Source: Liolophura sinensis (lineage: Eukaryota; Mollusca; Polyplacophora; Chitonida; Chitonidae). From it: 64,000 nt of DNA. Location: assembly GCF_032854445.1 (NCBI RefSeq), contig NC_088295.1, positions 87,009,836 to 87,073,835 of the forward strand. The letters are read 5' to 3'. A program made the position numbers and the translations under genes. Under the pieces are notes generated by a model. It searched no databases. It was given only the letters and a program-made list of their open reading frames with translations, and was not told the DNA's origin. Below are positions 12,607 through 24,658 of the stretch, one piece after another (the first letter of the stretch is position 1; each line of letters starts with the position of its first letter).

Positions 12607-14380
12607 AGTTTATCTTTGGCTATGTATGGCAGTAAAACCAAAACGCGGGATATTTGGGGAATTCCTAAGAACGACCCTCCCAGGATGCGCGTGGCACTCC
12701 TATTGTGTGCGGGATTACAGTCGTGCACCGTCTGTGCACGGATTAGGACATTAATTAGATTATTCCGTGACTGGATTGCGCCCATAGTCAGCTCTAGAAC
12801 CTCATGTGTAATGCTATTCTTGACGCAGTGGTGACAGCTATAATTGTCAGGCTGTGCACGTTCTATGACATAATGAAAACATGAACTGACATTTTCCAAC
12901 ACGGAGCTCACAATGTTGCCACGGGTTAGAAAGACGCTCACAAAACAGTGTGTACGGGCAATGTTTGTTCTGACAAGTTTTTAGACCATTTTCAGCCTAC
13001 TCTCCTTTGTACACTGTGTTGATTTACACAGGTTTTTCTGGATCTCAACATTTACAACAACCGTCTCCCTTTAATAGCGGCGGCCGCGATATTTGCGCAT
13101 GGCTCTAATTGTACCTTCCCGCCTTCTGCGTAGGCCTACACCCACGTTGCTTTCAATCACCAAGCCCACTTTCATCTTGCCCCTACCCAGACTTTCAAAG
13201 CCCTTAGTCACTTCATATGAGATCACTGCTCTCTACCAAGCCTACATACAATCTACCACATCTCAAAACCAAATCATCAAATTGTTGTCTCTTTTTGCGA
13301 AACTTTAAGGCAGTTTGGTTCCATTTTGTATTTCCCTGTACTCTCTCCACGACAGATCGTACTACCGGTTGAGTAGACCTACGGCCACGGTCCTCTGGCC
13401 AAGAAGCATAATTTCTCTGTTACATGCTCACGTTTCATTTCATGAAGCCTCGAGCTTATATTTGCTCAACTCGTTGATGTTAAATGACTCAGGGTTATAT
13501 ATTGTTAACAGATCCACGTGTTCGTGTGTTTTAACAGCTGTTCAAACCTGGCACATTTTGGAGAGAAGATATAGAAGCAATCTTTATCGCTTTATCAAAC
13601 GTTGAGATTTTTTAGTTATCTAAGCTACCAGCAGACTATGTCTTTAAGTATATTAGAACCTCTTTTAAGCAAGATTTCGCTAATCAAATCAAATTCGCTG
13701 TAGGCGTATTTACCAAGAATATCTAAAATTATTGCTTTTCAGTAAATATCAGACTCTTACCTGTACTATTTGTGGAGTTCAAATGATTCTATAATTGGGA
13801 AAAATATAATGCGATCCACATTTTATTTCAGAATTTGCACGGTAACAGGTGCACAGATTGTTGGAATGTAAGTTTTTTGGCTATTCTGTAATAATAAAAC
13901 ATCGATTGGATTTGCGCTGATCGATTTTTTGTCAGTTTTAAATCTCTTGTATTACATCTTCAAATTGGGTACAATATTGTATCAGTTATAAAAGCAAATG
14001 AATTGTAAATCAGTTTATCATTTAACACCGATTATGCATATACATGTTCCCTTTTAAAATATAGTACATACTTTAAGATAGGGGGATTTACATCCAATAG
14101 TTCTGGCAGTGGGGGCGTGGTTTAGTGATAAATTGTGCTAATCCAGTCACTATGAACTGGGAGTTTTTTTTCTAGAATTTTCTAGATTCCAAAACCTTTA
14201 TAGCTTTTGGTTCATGACAATATATGGACAGCGTTCGAGGGCCATTTGCACAGCCTTACGATGTTCAGTGACTTGTTTTAAATATAGTGTGCTGGTCTGC
14301 ATGTCGCACATGGAAAAGTAAGTCACAAGTTGCAGATATCAGAGAAAAAAAAATAAACAACCTAGTGCTCCCTCTCCTAT
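12607..14380. other. Unannotated stretch
   Basis: I found no splice-supported exon, RNA gene or tandem repeat. Open frames at about 12585-12941 (minus) and 13315-13605 (plus) show no recognisable motif. Confidence 0.4.
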
Positions 14381-14860
14381 AGAGCCTATGTATACTGTGA
14401 CTGGGTAGGATGTTCTCCGCAATAGTGCCTGTGTATACTGTGACTGGGTGGGAAGTTCGCTTCTCGCAATAGTGCCCGTGTATACTGTGACTAGGTAGGT
14501 TGCTATATTGTGTATACTGTGAGCGTGGGATGTTCTCTGCTGTTATGTCTGTGTATACTGTGATTCTATGAGATATTATTTCTGGTATAGTGCCTTTGTA
14601 TATTTTGACTGGGTAGGATGTTCTTTTTGGTATAGTACCTGTGTATACTGTGATCTGGTGGGCTGTTCTTTCTGGTATAGTCCCTGTGTGTACTGTGACC
14701 GGGTGGGAGGTTCTTTCTGACATAGTACCCGTGTATACTGTGACCGGGTGGGATGGTCTTTCTGGCATAATACCTGTGTATACTGTGGCCGGCGGGTGGG
14801 ATGGTCTTTTTTGTATAGTGTCTGTGTATACTGTGGCCGGGTGGTATGTTCTTTCTGATA
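14380..14860. repeat. Minisatellite, about 44-47 bp unit
   Basis: About ten copies, each containing GTGTATACTGTGACTGGG followed by a block like AGGTTCTTTCTGGTATAGTG. Spacing between GTGTATACTG cores is 44 to 47 bp where measured. The 201-codon and 126-codon minus-strand frames here are repeat artefacts. Confidence 0.92.
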
Positions 14861-15524
14861 TTTTTAGCAAAGTAAAAAAAAAAAATTACATCCCGAAACG
14901 AGAAGAAAACCAGGTTCTCATCAGAGATAAGGTTTGCGGATACCATTACTTTAACACTAGGTGTCCACCACTGATATTCAAAACACAGTATGTCTGTATG
15001 AGAACGACCCCCCTCCCCCCAAAAAAACTTTTAGCCTGTCTGCCTACTTCATCGTCTCCTCTAGATATTCAAGCAATGTTCATGTAAATGAATCAGATTT
15101 ACCATGAGGCGTCGTCAGTAACCGGACAGAAGCTATGCCTGAGACGTCAGATTCCCCCCCCCCCATCCCCCTCCCCTTCAAGCCATATCATAAGACTTCT
15201 GATGTATAACAAAGTTTCAAGGTCCAGTTTATCACAAACAATTGCATGCTTTCTTCTGAAATTTATCGGAAGATAATAAAATTACGCTGCCAGCAACTTT
15301 GAACAAGTGAAAAATGCGAGCTTATTTAAATATCCGTTTTATGTAGCCCTGCACAAAACTACATCTATTGCTTGACACACGCCATGCAGAGATTGTGAAA
15401 GTGCTGTTTGTCAGGTCCCAAACATGACGTAAAGGCATTACCCCTGTACACAGGCAACCGTTGTACAAGTTTGATCAAACTTCACTTTTCAGAAAATAAC
15501 ACCCTCAGCCTTGAAGTCCCCAAT

Positions 15525-17085
15525 CTGTGATTAACCAAGGGCCTTTCCAATCGCTACACAGCGCCAGTAGAGCTGCACGTTTAGTGCCTTTTACACAGCA
15601 CTGGACATACACACCTGTGATTAACCAAGGGCCTATCCAATCGCTTCACAGTGTCAGTAGAGCTGCACGTTTAGTGCCTTTTACACAACACTGGACATAC
15701 ACACCTGTGATTAACTAAGGGCTTTTCCAATCGCTTCACAGCGCCAGGAGAGCTGCACGTTTAGTGCCTTTTACACAACACTGGACATACACACCTGTGA
15801 TTAAGCAAGGGCTTTTCCAATCGCTTCACAGCGCTAGAAGAGCTGCACTTTTAGTGCCTCTTACACAACACTGGACATACACACCTGTGATTAACCAAGG
15901 GCCTTTTCAATCACTTCACAGCGGTAGCAGATCTGCACGTTTAGTGCCTCTTAGACAACACTGGACGTAGACACCTGTGATTAACCAAGGGCCTTTTCAA
16001 TCACTTCACAGCGGTAGCAGAGCTGCACGTTTAGTGCCTCCTACACAACACTGGACATACACACCTGTTATTAACTAAGGGCCGTTACAGTCTCTTCACA
16101 GCACCAGAAGAGCTGCACGTTTAATGCCTTTTACACAACACTGGACATACACACCTGTGATTAACCAAGGGCCTTTCCAATCGCTTCACAGCGCCAGCAG
16201 AGCTGCACGTTTAGTGCCTCTTACACAACACTAGACCTAGACACCTGTGATTAACCAAGGGCCTTTCCAATCTGCACGTTTAGTGTCTCTTAAACAACAT
16301 TGGACATACACACCTGTGATTAACCAAGGGCTTTTCCAATCGCTTCACAGCGCCAGGAGAGCTGCACTCTTGGTGCCACTTACACAACACTGGACATACA
16401 CACCTGTGATTAACCAAGGGCTTTTCCATTCGCTTTACAGCACCAGCAGAGCTGCACTTTTAGTGTCTCTTACACAACACTGGACATACACACCTGTGAT
16501 TAACCAAGGGCCTTTCCAATCTGCACGTTTATTGTCTCTTCCACAACATTGGACATACACACCTGTGATTAACCAAGGGCCTTTCCAATCTGCACGTTTA
16601 TTGTCTCTTACACAACATTGGACATACACACCTGTGATTAACCAAGGGCCTTTCCAATCTGCACGTTTATTGTCTCTTACACAACATTGGACATACACAC
16701 CTGTGATTAACCAAGGGCCTTTCCAATCTGCACGTTTATTGTCTCTTACACAACACTGGACATACACACCTGTGATTAACCAAGGGCCTTTCCAATCTGC
16801 ACGTTTATTGTCTCTTACACAACACTGGACATACACACCTGTGATTAACCAAGGGCCTTTCCAATCTGCACGTTTATTGTCTCTTACACAACACTGGGCA
16901 TACACACCTGTGATTAAGCAAGGGCTTTTCCAGTCACTTCACAGCGCCAGCAGAGCTGCACGTTTAGTGCCTCTTACACTGGACATACACACCTGTGATT
17001 AACCAAGGGCCTTTCCAATCGCTTCACAGCGCCAGCAGAGCTGCACGTTCAGTGCCACTTACACAACATTGGACATACAGACTCA
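15525..17085. repeat. Two-form minisatellite: 90-bp long unit and 69-bp short unit
   Basis: Seventeen units are anchored on CAAGGGCCTTTCCAATC. Units starting near 15541, 15631, 15721, 15811, 15901, 15991, 16081 and 16171 are 90 bp. The unit at 16261 is 69 bp, those at 16330 and 16420 are 90 bp, and those at 16510, 16579, 16648, 16717, 16786 and 16855 are 69 bp. The last units, at 16924 (85 bp) and 17009, are long-type. The short form lacks one 21-bp block that includes CTTCACAGCGCCAG. The six consecutive short units are almost identical to each other, which suggests recent amplification. Both unit lengths are multiples of three, which explains the long open frames on both strands. Confidence 0.95.
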
Positions 17086-17515
17086 AGAGAAGTTAAATTT
17101 GGCCAGTCTTGTTACTTAACTTAAAATGAAAAGACCACTGTTATCTGGTTATGCGTGTCGTGTAATATCAGGGTGTTAACCCGACCCAACATGTCTGATG
17201 ATCGTGTCCACAGATATACAGCTGCTATTAATGTTGGGCTTTGCCTGATATGTTTACTTTAGTTGCTCTTTTACCTATAGGTGAGCCAGGCCCCAGCCCT
17301 GGAAGAAAACATTAGTTCAGTCAAAGTCTACAAATCAATCAAACCGAGAGCTATATAGCATCCCTTCAGGATTTAGTTTCTATTTAAAAGGCATACTTCT
17401 GTTGAAAGAAGCTTGCCCCTAAATAAAATGTGCGGCTAAATTCGATGAGGATGACTTAATGGGTTGTGTTTCTTTAAGCTTTAAAATAATCCGGCTGCAT
17501 GCATTTAATATGCTT
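17086..17515. other. Unannotated stretch
   Basis: No gene or repeat recognised. Confidence 0.4.
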
Positions 17516-17700
17516 ATTTTTATATTTATTTGACTGTTGTTTAACGCCTTACTGGAGAGTTATACGTTTGCGCTCAATCTAACGGTCTAAATCATGAAGA
17601 TCTAAAGCCGTGCCCGGGGGAGACCACCGATTTTTAGCAACTTCTCAACACATTGGTGGAAGACAGGTGCTCTCGGAACAAACTCAGACCAGTTTTAGTA
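17516..17700 (-). repeat. SINE fragment, minus orientation
   Basis: On the minus strand the segment ends with GTTAAACAACAGTCAAATAA, the SINE-type tail, preceded by a GTGGTCTCCCCCGGGCACGG block that corresponds to the GGTTTCCCCGGGC part of the family body. Confidence 0.5.
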
Positions 17701-18620
17701 ATTGTAACGAATGATTTAGAATGAAGTGAACGTGCAGCTCTTTTCAGTACACATACATAACTTGTACTTGCGTGAAAACGGTGTGACACAAATTGTCTCC
17801 CCCTTGATTATTTATACTTATGGAATATAGTGCATATCGTCCCACAAGTTAAATATGTCTTCCGGCCAGACATGATACAGTCATGTGAAACATGTCCTAA
17901 TCTTTCGTGTTAGAGTAAAGCCATGAAATTTGTTCTAGGGATATCATCTAAAAATACAATTTCGTGTGAATCACGTCGAGGAGATAAGCCATGTACACGT
18001 ATAACCATGATTCTGTTGAGCGGCGTATGTATGTACTGTTGGTTTGCCGGTGTGACCAGTGCACAGGTGAGGACTGGGCGGGTTACAGTGGAGATCTGAG
18101 GGTAAGGGTCTAAAAGCGTGACGCGCAGATTCCTTTTCTCCCCCATGTTTTCGTTTGCGGCCCTCACCATATAAGCTCAAGACAAACTGGTCTATTTACC
18201 ATCCTTTATCCCGTGAGGTATTTTGTGCATGGACCCCTTTCTGATGAATACTATCAGAAGAACTTCTCTTTTTAAAGGCAAACATTTTAACTAATTCAAC
18301 AGGTGAGAAAATTTGCAACTGTTAATCCATGGGACATTTTGACCAGTGAATTGCATGCCGGTATCTGTGCGGACTTGCCCCACTCACAATACCTGTCTCA
18401 CTTGGGTGGGATGACATCGACTTGAGACATTCCGCAAACTGCCTGGGGCTAAGGCTGGGTAAAATCGCGCCCTCACATCTTTTATACGGACACTGTGACG
18501 TAGCCTACGGCTAACTGCAGCATAGACAGATAGGCTGGTTGACACATATGTACCTGTATATGGATTGGTGCTACTGTATTTATACCATATTTGGCTTACA
18601 ACTGTACACTTGTATCACTG
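17701..18620. other. Unannotated stretch
   Basis: No gene, RNA or clear repeat recognised. Confidence 0.4.
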
Positions 18621-18624
18621 TTTA

Positions 18625-18795
18625 TGTGTCTAATACTCTGTGGTCAGTACTCTGAGTCCAATACTCTGTCCCCATTACTCCGGGTCGGATACTTGATGTC
18701 CAATACTTGGTGTCCAATACTCTGGGTTTAGTACTCTGGGTAACATAATCATGGTCCTATACTCTAGGGTCCAATACTCTGGGTCCAAATTCAGA
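18625..18795. repeat. Degenerate short tandem repeat, core CAATACTCTGGGTC
   Basis: Imperfect copies of a 14-18 bp motif, such as CCAATACTCTGGGTCC and ATACTTGGTGTCC, are repeated about ten times with frequent indels. Confidence 0.7.
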
Positions 18796-19362
18796 GCGAT
18801 TAATACAGGTACATAAATCAACTTTTTACTGTAAATCAAAACGAAACAAGAAGAGTTGAATATATTGTTAATATATCCCCTTCAACAGTATATTGAACAA
18901 AAATAACTTTCATCCAAACTGTGGCTCTGCTAATAGTATTGCTTACTGCTCACTTGGTCACGTGAGAAGCGGCTCACACCAACTTTGTAGAGTGTTTAAT
19001 TGATGCTGAGCCTTTGTTTGTCTATCATACTCGAGAGTTCCACTTCTATAAGATGTGGTAACAGTCCACCTTTCTCAAGTGCTTCACTAAACAGACTGTT
19101 TGCTTTTAATTTGAGAAGATCTTAATTTTAAATGGAATCCATTGATTATATAGGTGTGGCGATTTAACTTCAGCTTTTGAACTAAAATTGATTCCATCAA
19201 CTGGCGGCTAAATTTGGCGTGAGACTTAATTATCAATTCAAATAATAGGAACTGAAGGTCAAGATGACAAGTTAGTGGTAATCGAAGGAAGACATGCAGG
19301 CTGAGGGTTGTGTTTGTGCCGGTGGGATGCAGCTAAATTCATCTGGTATAACAGTGCACAAC

Positions 19363-19640
19363 GTGTGAAAGTACAACATATGAGTGTATAACCTGTCAGC
19401 GTACAGCATATGAGTGTATAACCTATCAGCGTATAAGCCAGCTGTGTATAACCTGTCTGTGTATAACCTATCAGTGTATACGTTATCTGTGTGTAACCCA
19501 TCAGTATATAAGCTACCAGTGTATAAGCTATCTGTGTATAACCTATCAGTGTATAACCTATCAGTGCACACGTTTTCTGTGCGTAACCCATCAGTGTATA
19601 ACCCATAACTGTATAAGCTATCTGTGTATAACCTATCTTA
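19363..19640. repeat. Minisatellite, about 15-bp unit (GTGTATAACCTATCA)
   Basis: About 18 copies of GTGTATAACCTATCA and variants (CGTATAAGCC, TGTGTATAACCTGTC), partly in 30-bp or longer higher-order spacing. Apparent Tyr-rich frames such as YTLIGYTQ on the minus strand are translations of the repeat. Confidence 0.92.
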
Positions 19641-20706
19641 AAATAACATATAACGTATAACATATAACATATGATCTAGCAACATCTGATTGCATGGTAA
19701 TCACATAATAGCAAGATTTCATATCTTGTTTCCTGCCAAACTTTGCAAGAGTGCTTTATACTTTACATATACCGTCTATAAACTGGTTAGTGATTGGGAA
19801 ATTCATCTTCTGTTTCACTTAACTCATGGCCATGATTGCATTGACTAGAAAATAAAACGGTATCTTTATAACATGGGCATTACACAGTGTTTCCAATCTT
19901 AGGCGTTAGTTTACCTTTTTGATGTTTCCGTTTCTTCCAGGTTACATAGTTCTCGTGGAATTACTGTTCTTTGTACATAGATTGTTATAGCGTGGATTGG
20001 GGCACCCACTGTAGTGGTATGTACGCCCTATTTACCCACCTTGGTTGTGGCGTTGAAAGATAAATATAATAGCAAATAACACATCCTTAGTTTTGGGGGG
20101 AAATGGAGTGGAAACAGACCCAAACGGCCACGCCTGCCTTTTTGTGATGTTCTTGGTTATGATTGCTTTTCAGTGGGATACGTCATGTAAGGGAAACCTG
20201 AAACAGCATGTCGCATCGCGTATACCCAATGCTCATCTTATAGCAAAAAAAGGCAAAACAGGGTTCGCGTGGCGTCAGTGGAAACAGCCGCTTTCTCAGG
20301 TTACAGAAATAACTTGCACATGACTGGTTTGAATAAAAAACATGGCGGCGCTTTCGATTTTCAGTGTGCGCGTTTTAGGTGACTTTGAAATCAATATTAT
20401 CCGTATACTGCTGATACTGACATGTGGTCTATGTTATTGTCACGTGTAGGCCTGTAACCAGACTTTTCTGCAAGGCTAAATTGCACATATTATTTCAAAA
20501 TCTTTTTCAAACATGATTAGTACCATGGATTGGTTTTTGGTTATTTTTTTTTGGAAATGATGTGTTAATTTTATGTCACTAACATGGCAGCAGAAAAACG
20601 CGCGGAATGCGGAGAAAGTCATCGCAACTTTCCAAATTGTGTACTACTGTCAGGTATACTTAAAAGAAATCACATATAATGCTTAAAAGACGTACCTTTA
20701 TATTTT
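19641..20706. other. Unannotated stretch
   Basis: No gene or repeat recognised with confidence. Confidence 0.4.
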
Positions 20707-20756
20707 GGGGGCCTCCGTGGCTCAGTTGGTTAGCACGCTAGCACAGCGTAATGGTA
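20707..20756 (+). repeat. SINE 5' head fragment (tRNA-like)
   Basis: GGGGCCTCCGTGGCTCAG, then TTGGTTAGCACGCTAGC and ACAGCGTAATGG match the SINE head with its A box. The match stops abruptly after AATGG, so the copy is truncated at its 3' side. Confidence 0.75.
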
Positions 20757-21797
20757 AAATTTGTTGACTCATGTAAAACTGTATTATATTCAAATTCGGC
20801 CACCATGTACCAGCTCCTGTTGTCTCATTGTTTGAAATTGTGTAGACCCATTGTATACTTCAACCATGAACGTGAACTGTGTTCACCATGAAACTTGTAC
20901 ATACTGGTTTGTTCACTTTGTTTTTGTATGTAGCTTCAATATAAATAGGAAGTCTTTTTGTTTAACACCTTACTCTATTGAAGGCGATAGGTTGTCGCCG
21001 CAATGTCAGTAAATAATATACATTGTCCAGTAGAACAGTTTTATAGTGTTTTCTTTTGTAGTATACTATCCTGGATGTCTGAAAATCTACAATCCTATAA
21101 TTGTAATAACAATAACGCCGTAAATAAAATATCTGATTCCTGTTCGACTTTACACTGGCCATCTTGCTGATTACTTTAGGTATATGCAGGGTAAAGAAAC
21201 ATGAAGAAACAGTAAAAGGTGAAAATGGGCTAGTAGAAATTAACAGAAATTATGTAATATTTTATGAGTGTTTGTATTTCCACTTTGTAAAAGGGCTTTC
21301 CAAGATGGTTTTGTCTTTGAATAACTTCGCTGTTATGGCCTAATTATAAATATACAGGGTGTCAGAATGTTTGATAAAGGCGTATTTTAATTGCGTTTTC
21401 TAACTCTTCACTGCCACAAGTGAATCACAACCTTTAAATAGCAAACTTGATTTCACAGGTAATCCCGAGGAATGGGTGCAGCCGTTCAACACCTGCAGTA
21501 TTCGTCACTCAGCCACGATCAAATTCCTCTCACAAACTTCCTATGGCTAATGCAAACTGTCTGCACTAAAATATCCGCCCTCGTCGACCATTATGACATC
21601 TCTTCATAAATCATAAATTATATGCATACGTATATATCAACACGAACAGCTGTCTCTGAATGTGTTGCTTCTAGGCTTAACTTATTTGATCTTTCCAAAA
21701 AGTTAAGCTTGATATGTTAAATTTCAGTTACCACTCGCCGATATTGGTTCTCCTTTGTGACGCCACAAGAGTTAAACACGATTTTATACAGCTTACA
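20757..21797. other. Unannotated stretch
   Basis: No exon or tandem repeat recognised. A short TTTAACACCTTACTCTATTG at about 20960 recalls a SINE tail on the minus strand but is too short to assign. Confidence 0.4.
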
Positions 21798-22068
21798 GGG
21801 GCCTCCGTGGGTCAATTGATTATCGCGCTAGCGCAGCGTAATGACCCAGGAGTGTCTCACCAATGCGGCCGCTGTGAGTTCAAGTCCAGCTCATGCTGGT
21901 TTCCTCTCCGGCCGTACGTGGCGAGGTCTGTCATCAACATGCGTATGGTCGTTGGTTTCCCCGGGCTCTGCCCGGTTTCCACCCACCGTAATGCTGGCCG
22001 CAGTCGTGTAAGTGAAATATTCTTGAGTACGGCGTAAAACACCAGTCAAATAAATAAATAAATAAATT
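21798..22068 (+). repeat. Full-length tRNA-derived SINE
   Basis: The head is GGGGCCTCCGTGGGTCAATTG, the B-box-like segment is GTGAGTTCAAGTCCAGC, and the body includes TCCTCTCCGGCCGTACGTGG and AATGCTGGCCGCAGTCGTG. It ends in GTAAAACACCAGTCAAATAA followed by AAAT repeats. It is one of the two best preserved copies. Confidence 0.92.
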
Positions 22069-24457
22069 ATACAGTTTACACTATGCCTGGTTACAACCAA
22101 GGTTCAAAACATCATTTGGAATAGAACAAAAGTGAGAAGACAGTGAGCAGAAAGTGAGAAGAATATTTTTTCTTATAAAGACAAACATATATGTTTCACA
22201 GGTATGTTTTTTATGTTTTTGTCCTATATCATTAGTACAAGGTATCTGTATATGAAAACAAGCAAATATATACATGGCATGTTAACTGTTCATACCAGTA
22301 CAGTAATTCTCTGTGGTCAATATTGGTACGTCAACTACATACTAATTAATTGTTGGCACAAATTTATGATAACTTTACGTTCAAAATACAACAATTATGG
22401 ATAAAATAATTTATCTTTTCCGATATCGTGAACATGAACTACCCCGTTATGTTAGACACTGATTGTAGGTCTTTTATGACCTTTACTTCTCAGGAGGAAA
22501 ACAATGGTGCGTGTGGCAGGGCACACCTGGCTGAGGTCAACAGAACCTTCAAAAAATCTGCAAGTTGGAACAAAGAAGAAATGCCATCATTTGTACCTAG
22601 ATGATAATGAAAGTAAACCAAGTCAATGTACTTCTAAAGAACCTATTACTCTACTATTGTTTGAAGCCGGTAGAGTCGCAAATCGTTTCTAAGGGCACTG
22701 GTTTCTTTGAAAATTGTTTAATCCAATTTATCAAAGCCTGTTTTGACATTGTCCTAACTGACCAGCTGATAAAGCACTGTCGTCACTATCACTATAGTGA
22801 CGACACAATAAACACTCATTGAATGCTTAGATCTTAGCTGTACCGCCATGTTGGCAGCATTTCAGCCATATCATGGCGATTGATGGTCTGGCAATTGATT
22901 GATAATATGACGGATCTATTTACCCTGTAATCATCTTCATTTAATCAAGCTAGCGATGTCCGACATCATCTACCTTGAATTACTGAGCCATATTAACTCT
23001 TCAAAGCCCTGAACTTTCCTTCATAAATATGCATGGTTCATGATCCAGACAGTTTCACCTTAATCGTTGACATCGACAAGAGTTCAAAACAACATTGGAT
23101 GTTGCAGTAATGAGAAGTAGGTGGTGTATGGAATAAATTTATTTCACACTAGACGTAGAAGTGCCAGGGCAAATCGGTCATTTTAAGGCAAAATAGGCTT
23201 GATAGAAATTAGTGACGAAGCAACCACTGTGCATAAAGATGAAACTGTAAATTGCATCTGGTAGTGTATAATTGTACGCCACGCCTAAAGAAATACCAGA
23301 TGCAGGAAACTAGGATACATACAGGTATGCGTCAGTATTTTAATTAAAACATTTATATGAATATTAACCGGCATTATACAGGGAGTTTGTGCAGATTCCT
23401 CAGATTACACTGTTCGTCAGGCCTTGGTGACCATCAGCGGTTGACGTTGGCCGCTTGCGCAGATCTCACTGTTCGTTGGAGATCACTTGTCTTGCACAAA
23501 TATGGTGCCCCCCCCCCCGCCCCAAAATAAAATGGTAGAAGTGAAAAATTCTTTATAATGTTGCGTTTAAGAAAACAGTGACATGAATAAACAGAACGTT
23601 AATCGTGGCACGGTAAAGCAAGAACCCATTAAGACTGCAAAAGGCCCAATACGTTGTTCAACGACAAAACATCTACCCTGGTAGCATATGTTACTGTATG
23701 ATGTAAAAGCACAAAACAACATACACATACATGTAATGACCTGCTCAAGGAAGAATTACAAAGTTTTCAAGAGATCAATATGTACAAATGAAAGCTCAAA
23801 TCCAGATGTCATGCAGGCTTATTTTCATAAATGGTTATATACATCAAGTACAGAGCGGAAACATACATACATCTTCATGGAAATTACGTTGAAGTTGGTG
23901 TTAAAATTTATTATTTAATTATCGCACATTATTAAAAGGTGATCAAATACCAGGTACTGATGGACTTTCATGCAATTAAAACTTGGCATGTCTTTTACAT
24001 GAAGATTTCCCAAGTGGAGATATTTCAGTATTTCGTTCTGCCTCGTCACGTCTCATCAATCCGTGTTGTACAATCTCTAACTGACTACTCTCTATCTCAG
24101 ATTAATTACAATCCCTACAGAGTGAACATATACAAATAATCAACATTAATATTAAAACATGCAAATATGCACAGACATTGTACAAATTGAAAAGTTATAC
24201 ATTAAGATCGTCGCTATCAAATCAACAGTGTTATTTTCTGATTGGTGATGAAGTTCAAATTATTACTATATTACAGTTTTATTACTATAGAGTCTGAAAG
24301 GTTACCTGGTAGAATTTACACAGCAAATCTCCATATTAAAGAAGTTAGTCATGCATTAATTAACTGTAAACAAGTAAACACCCAAATCACACTGTGTGCT
24401 AGCCCTTGGGTCACCTTAAACACATCCAGCCACCACTTATACTTGCTCAGTGCGGAT
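22069..24457. other. AT-rich unannotated stretch
   Basis: No splice-supported exon found. It contains a perfect inverted repeat at 22778-22805 (separate entry) and a poly(C) run near 23508-23524. Confidence 0.4.
22778..22805. other. Perfect 12-bp inverted repeat with 4-base loop
   Basis: TGTCGTCACTAT is followed by CACT and then by its exact reverse complement. No T-run or gene end is attached to it. It may be chance or the core of a small palindromic element. Confidence 0.8.
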
Positions 24458-24645
24458 TGATTTGATTTGTTTATTTGATTAGTGTTGATTTATGTTGTAC
24501 TGAAGCATATTTCACTCATATGATGGCGGCTGGAGGAAACCCACGGCCATCCGCAGATTGCTGTCAGACCAGCGAAGAAGCCAGCATGAGTTGGACTTGA
24601 ACTCATTCTGTTCTGGCCCGCTGACCAACTGAGCCACGGAAGCCC
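24458..24645 (-). repeat. tRNA-derived SINE, minus orientation, diverged
   Basis: On the minus strand it begins GGCTTCCGTGGCTCAGTTGG and includes AGTCCAACTCATGCTGGC, GATGGCCGTGGGTTTCC, GCCGCCATCATATGAGTG and a CAAATAAACAAATC tail. The central block is partly deleted compared with the copy at 43870. A poly(C) tract follows at about 24646-24658. Confidence 0.85.
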
Positions 24646-24658
24646 CCCCCCCCACCCC

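Noticed and set aside
14265-14870. 201-codon minus-strand frame with repeated HPVTVYTGT-like peptide
   Set aside because: It is a translation of the 44-47 bp minisatellite, and the adjacent frames are equally open.
16247-17002. Plus-strand frame of 251 codons and minus-strand frame of 156 codons
   Set aside because: Both arise from the 90/69-bp tandem repeat, whose unit lengths are multiples of three. The same DNA is open on both strands and shows no splice or family support.
20707-20756. tRNA gene
   Set aside because: The A-box-like head is that of the SINE family. The sequence has no complete cloverleaf and breaks off after 50 bases.
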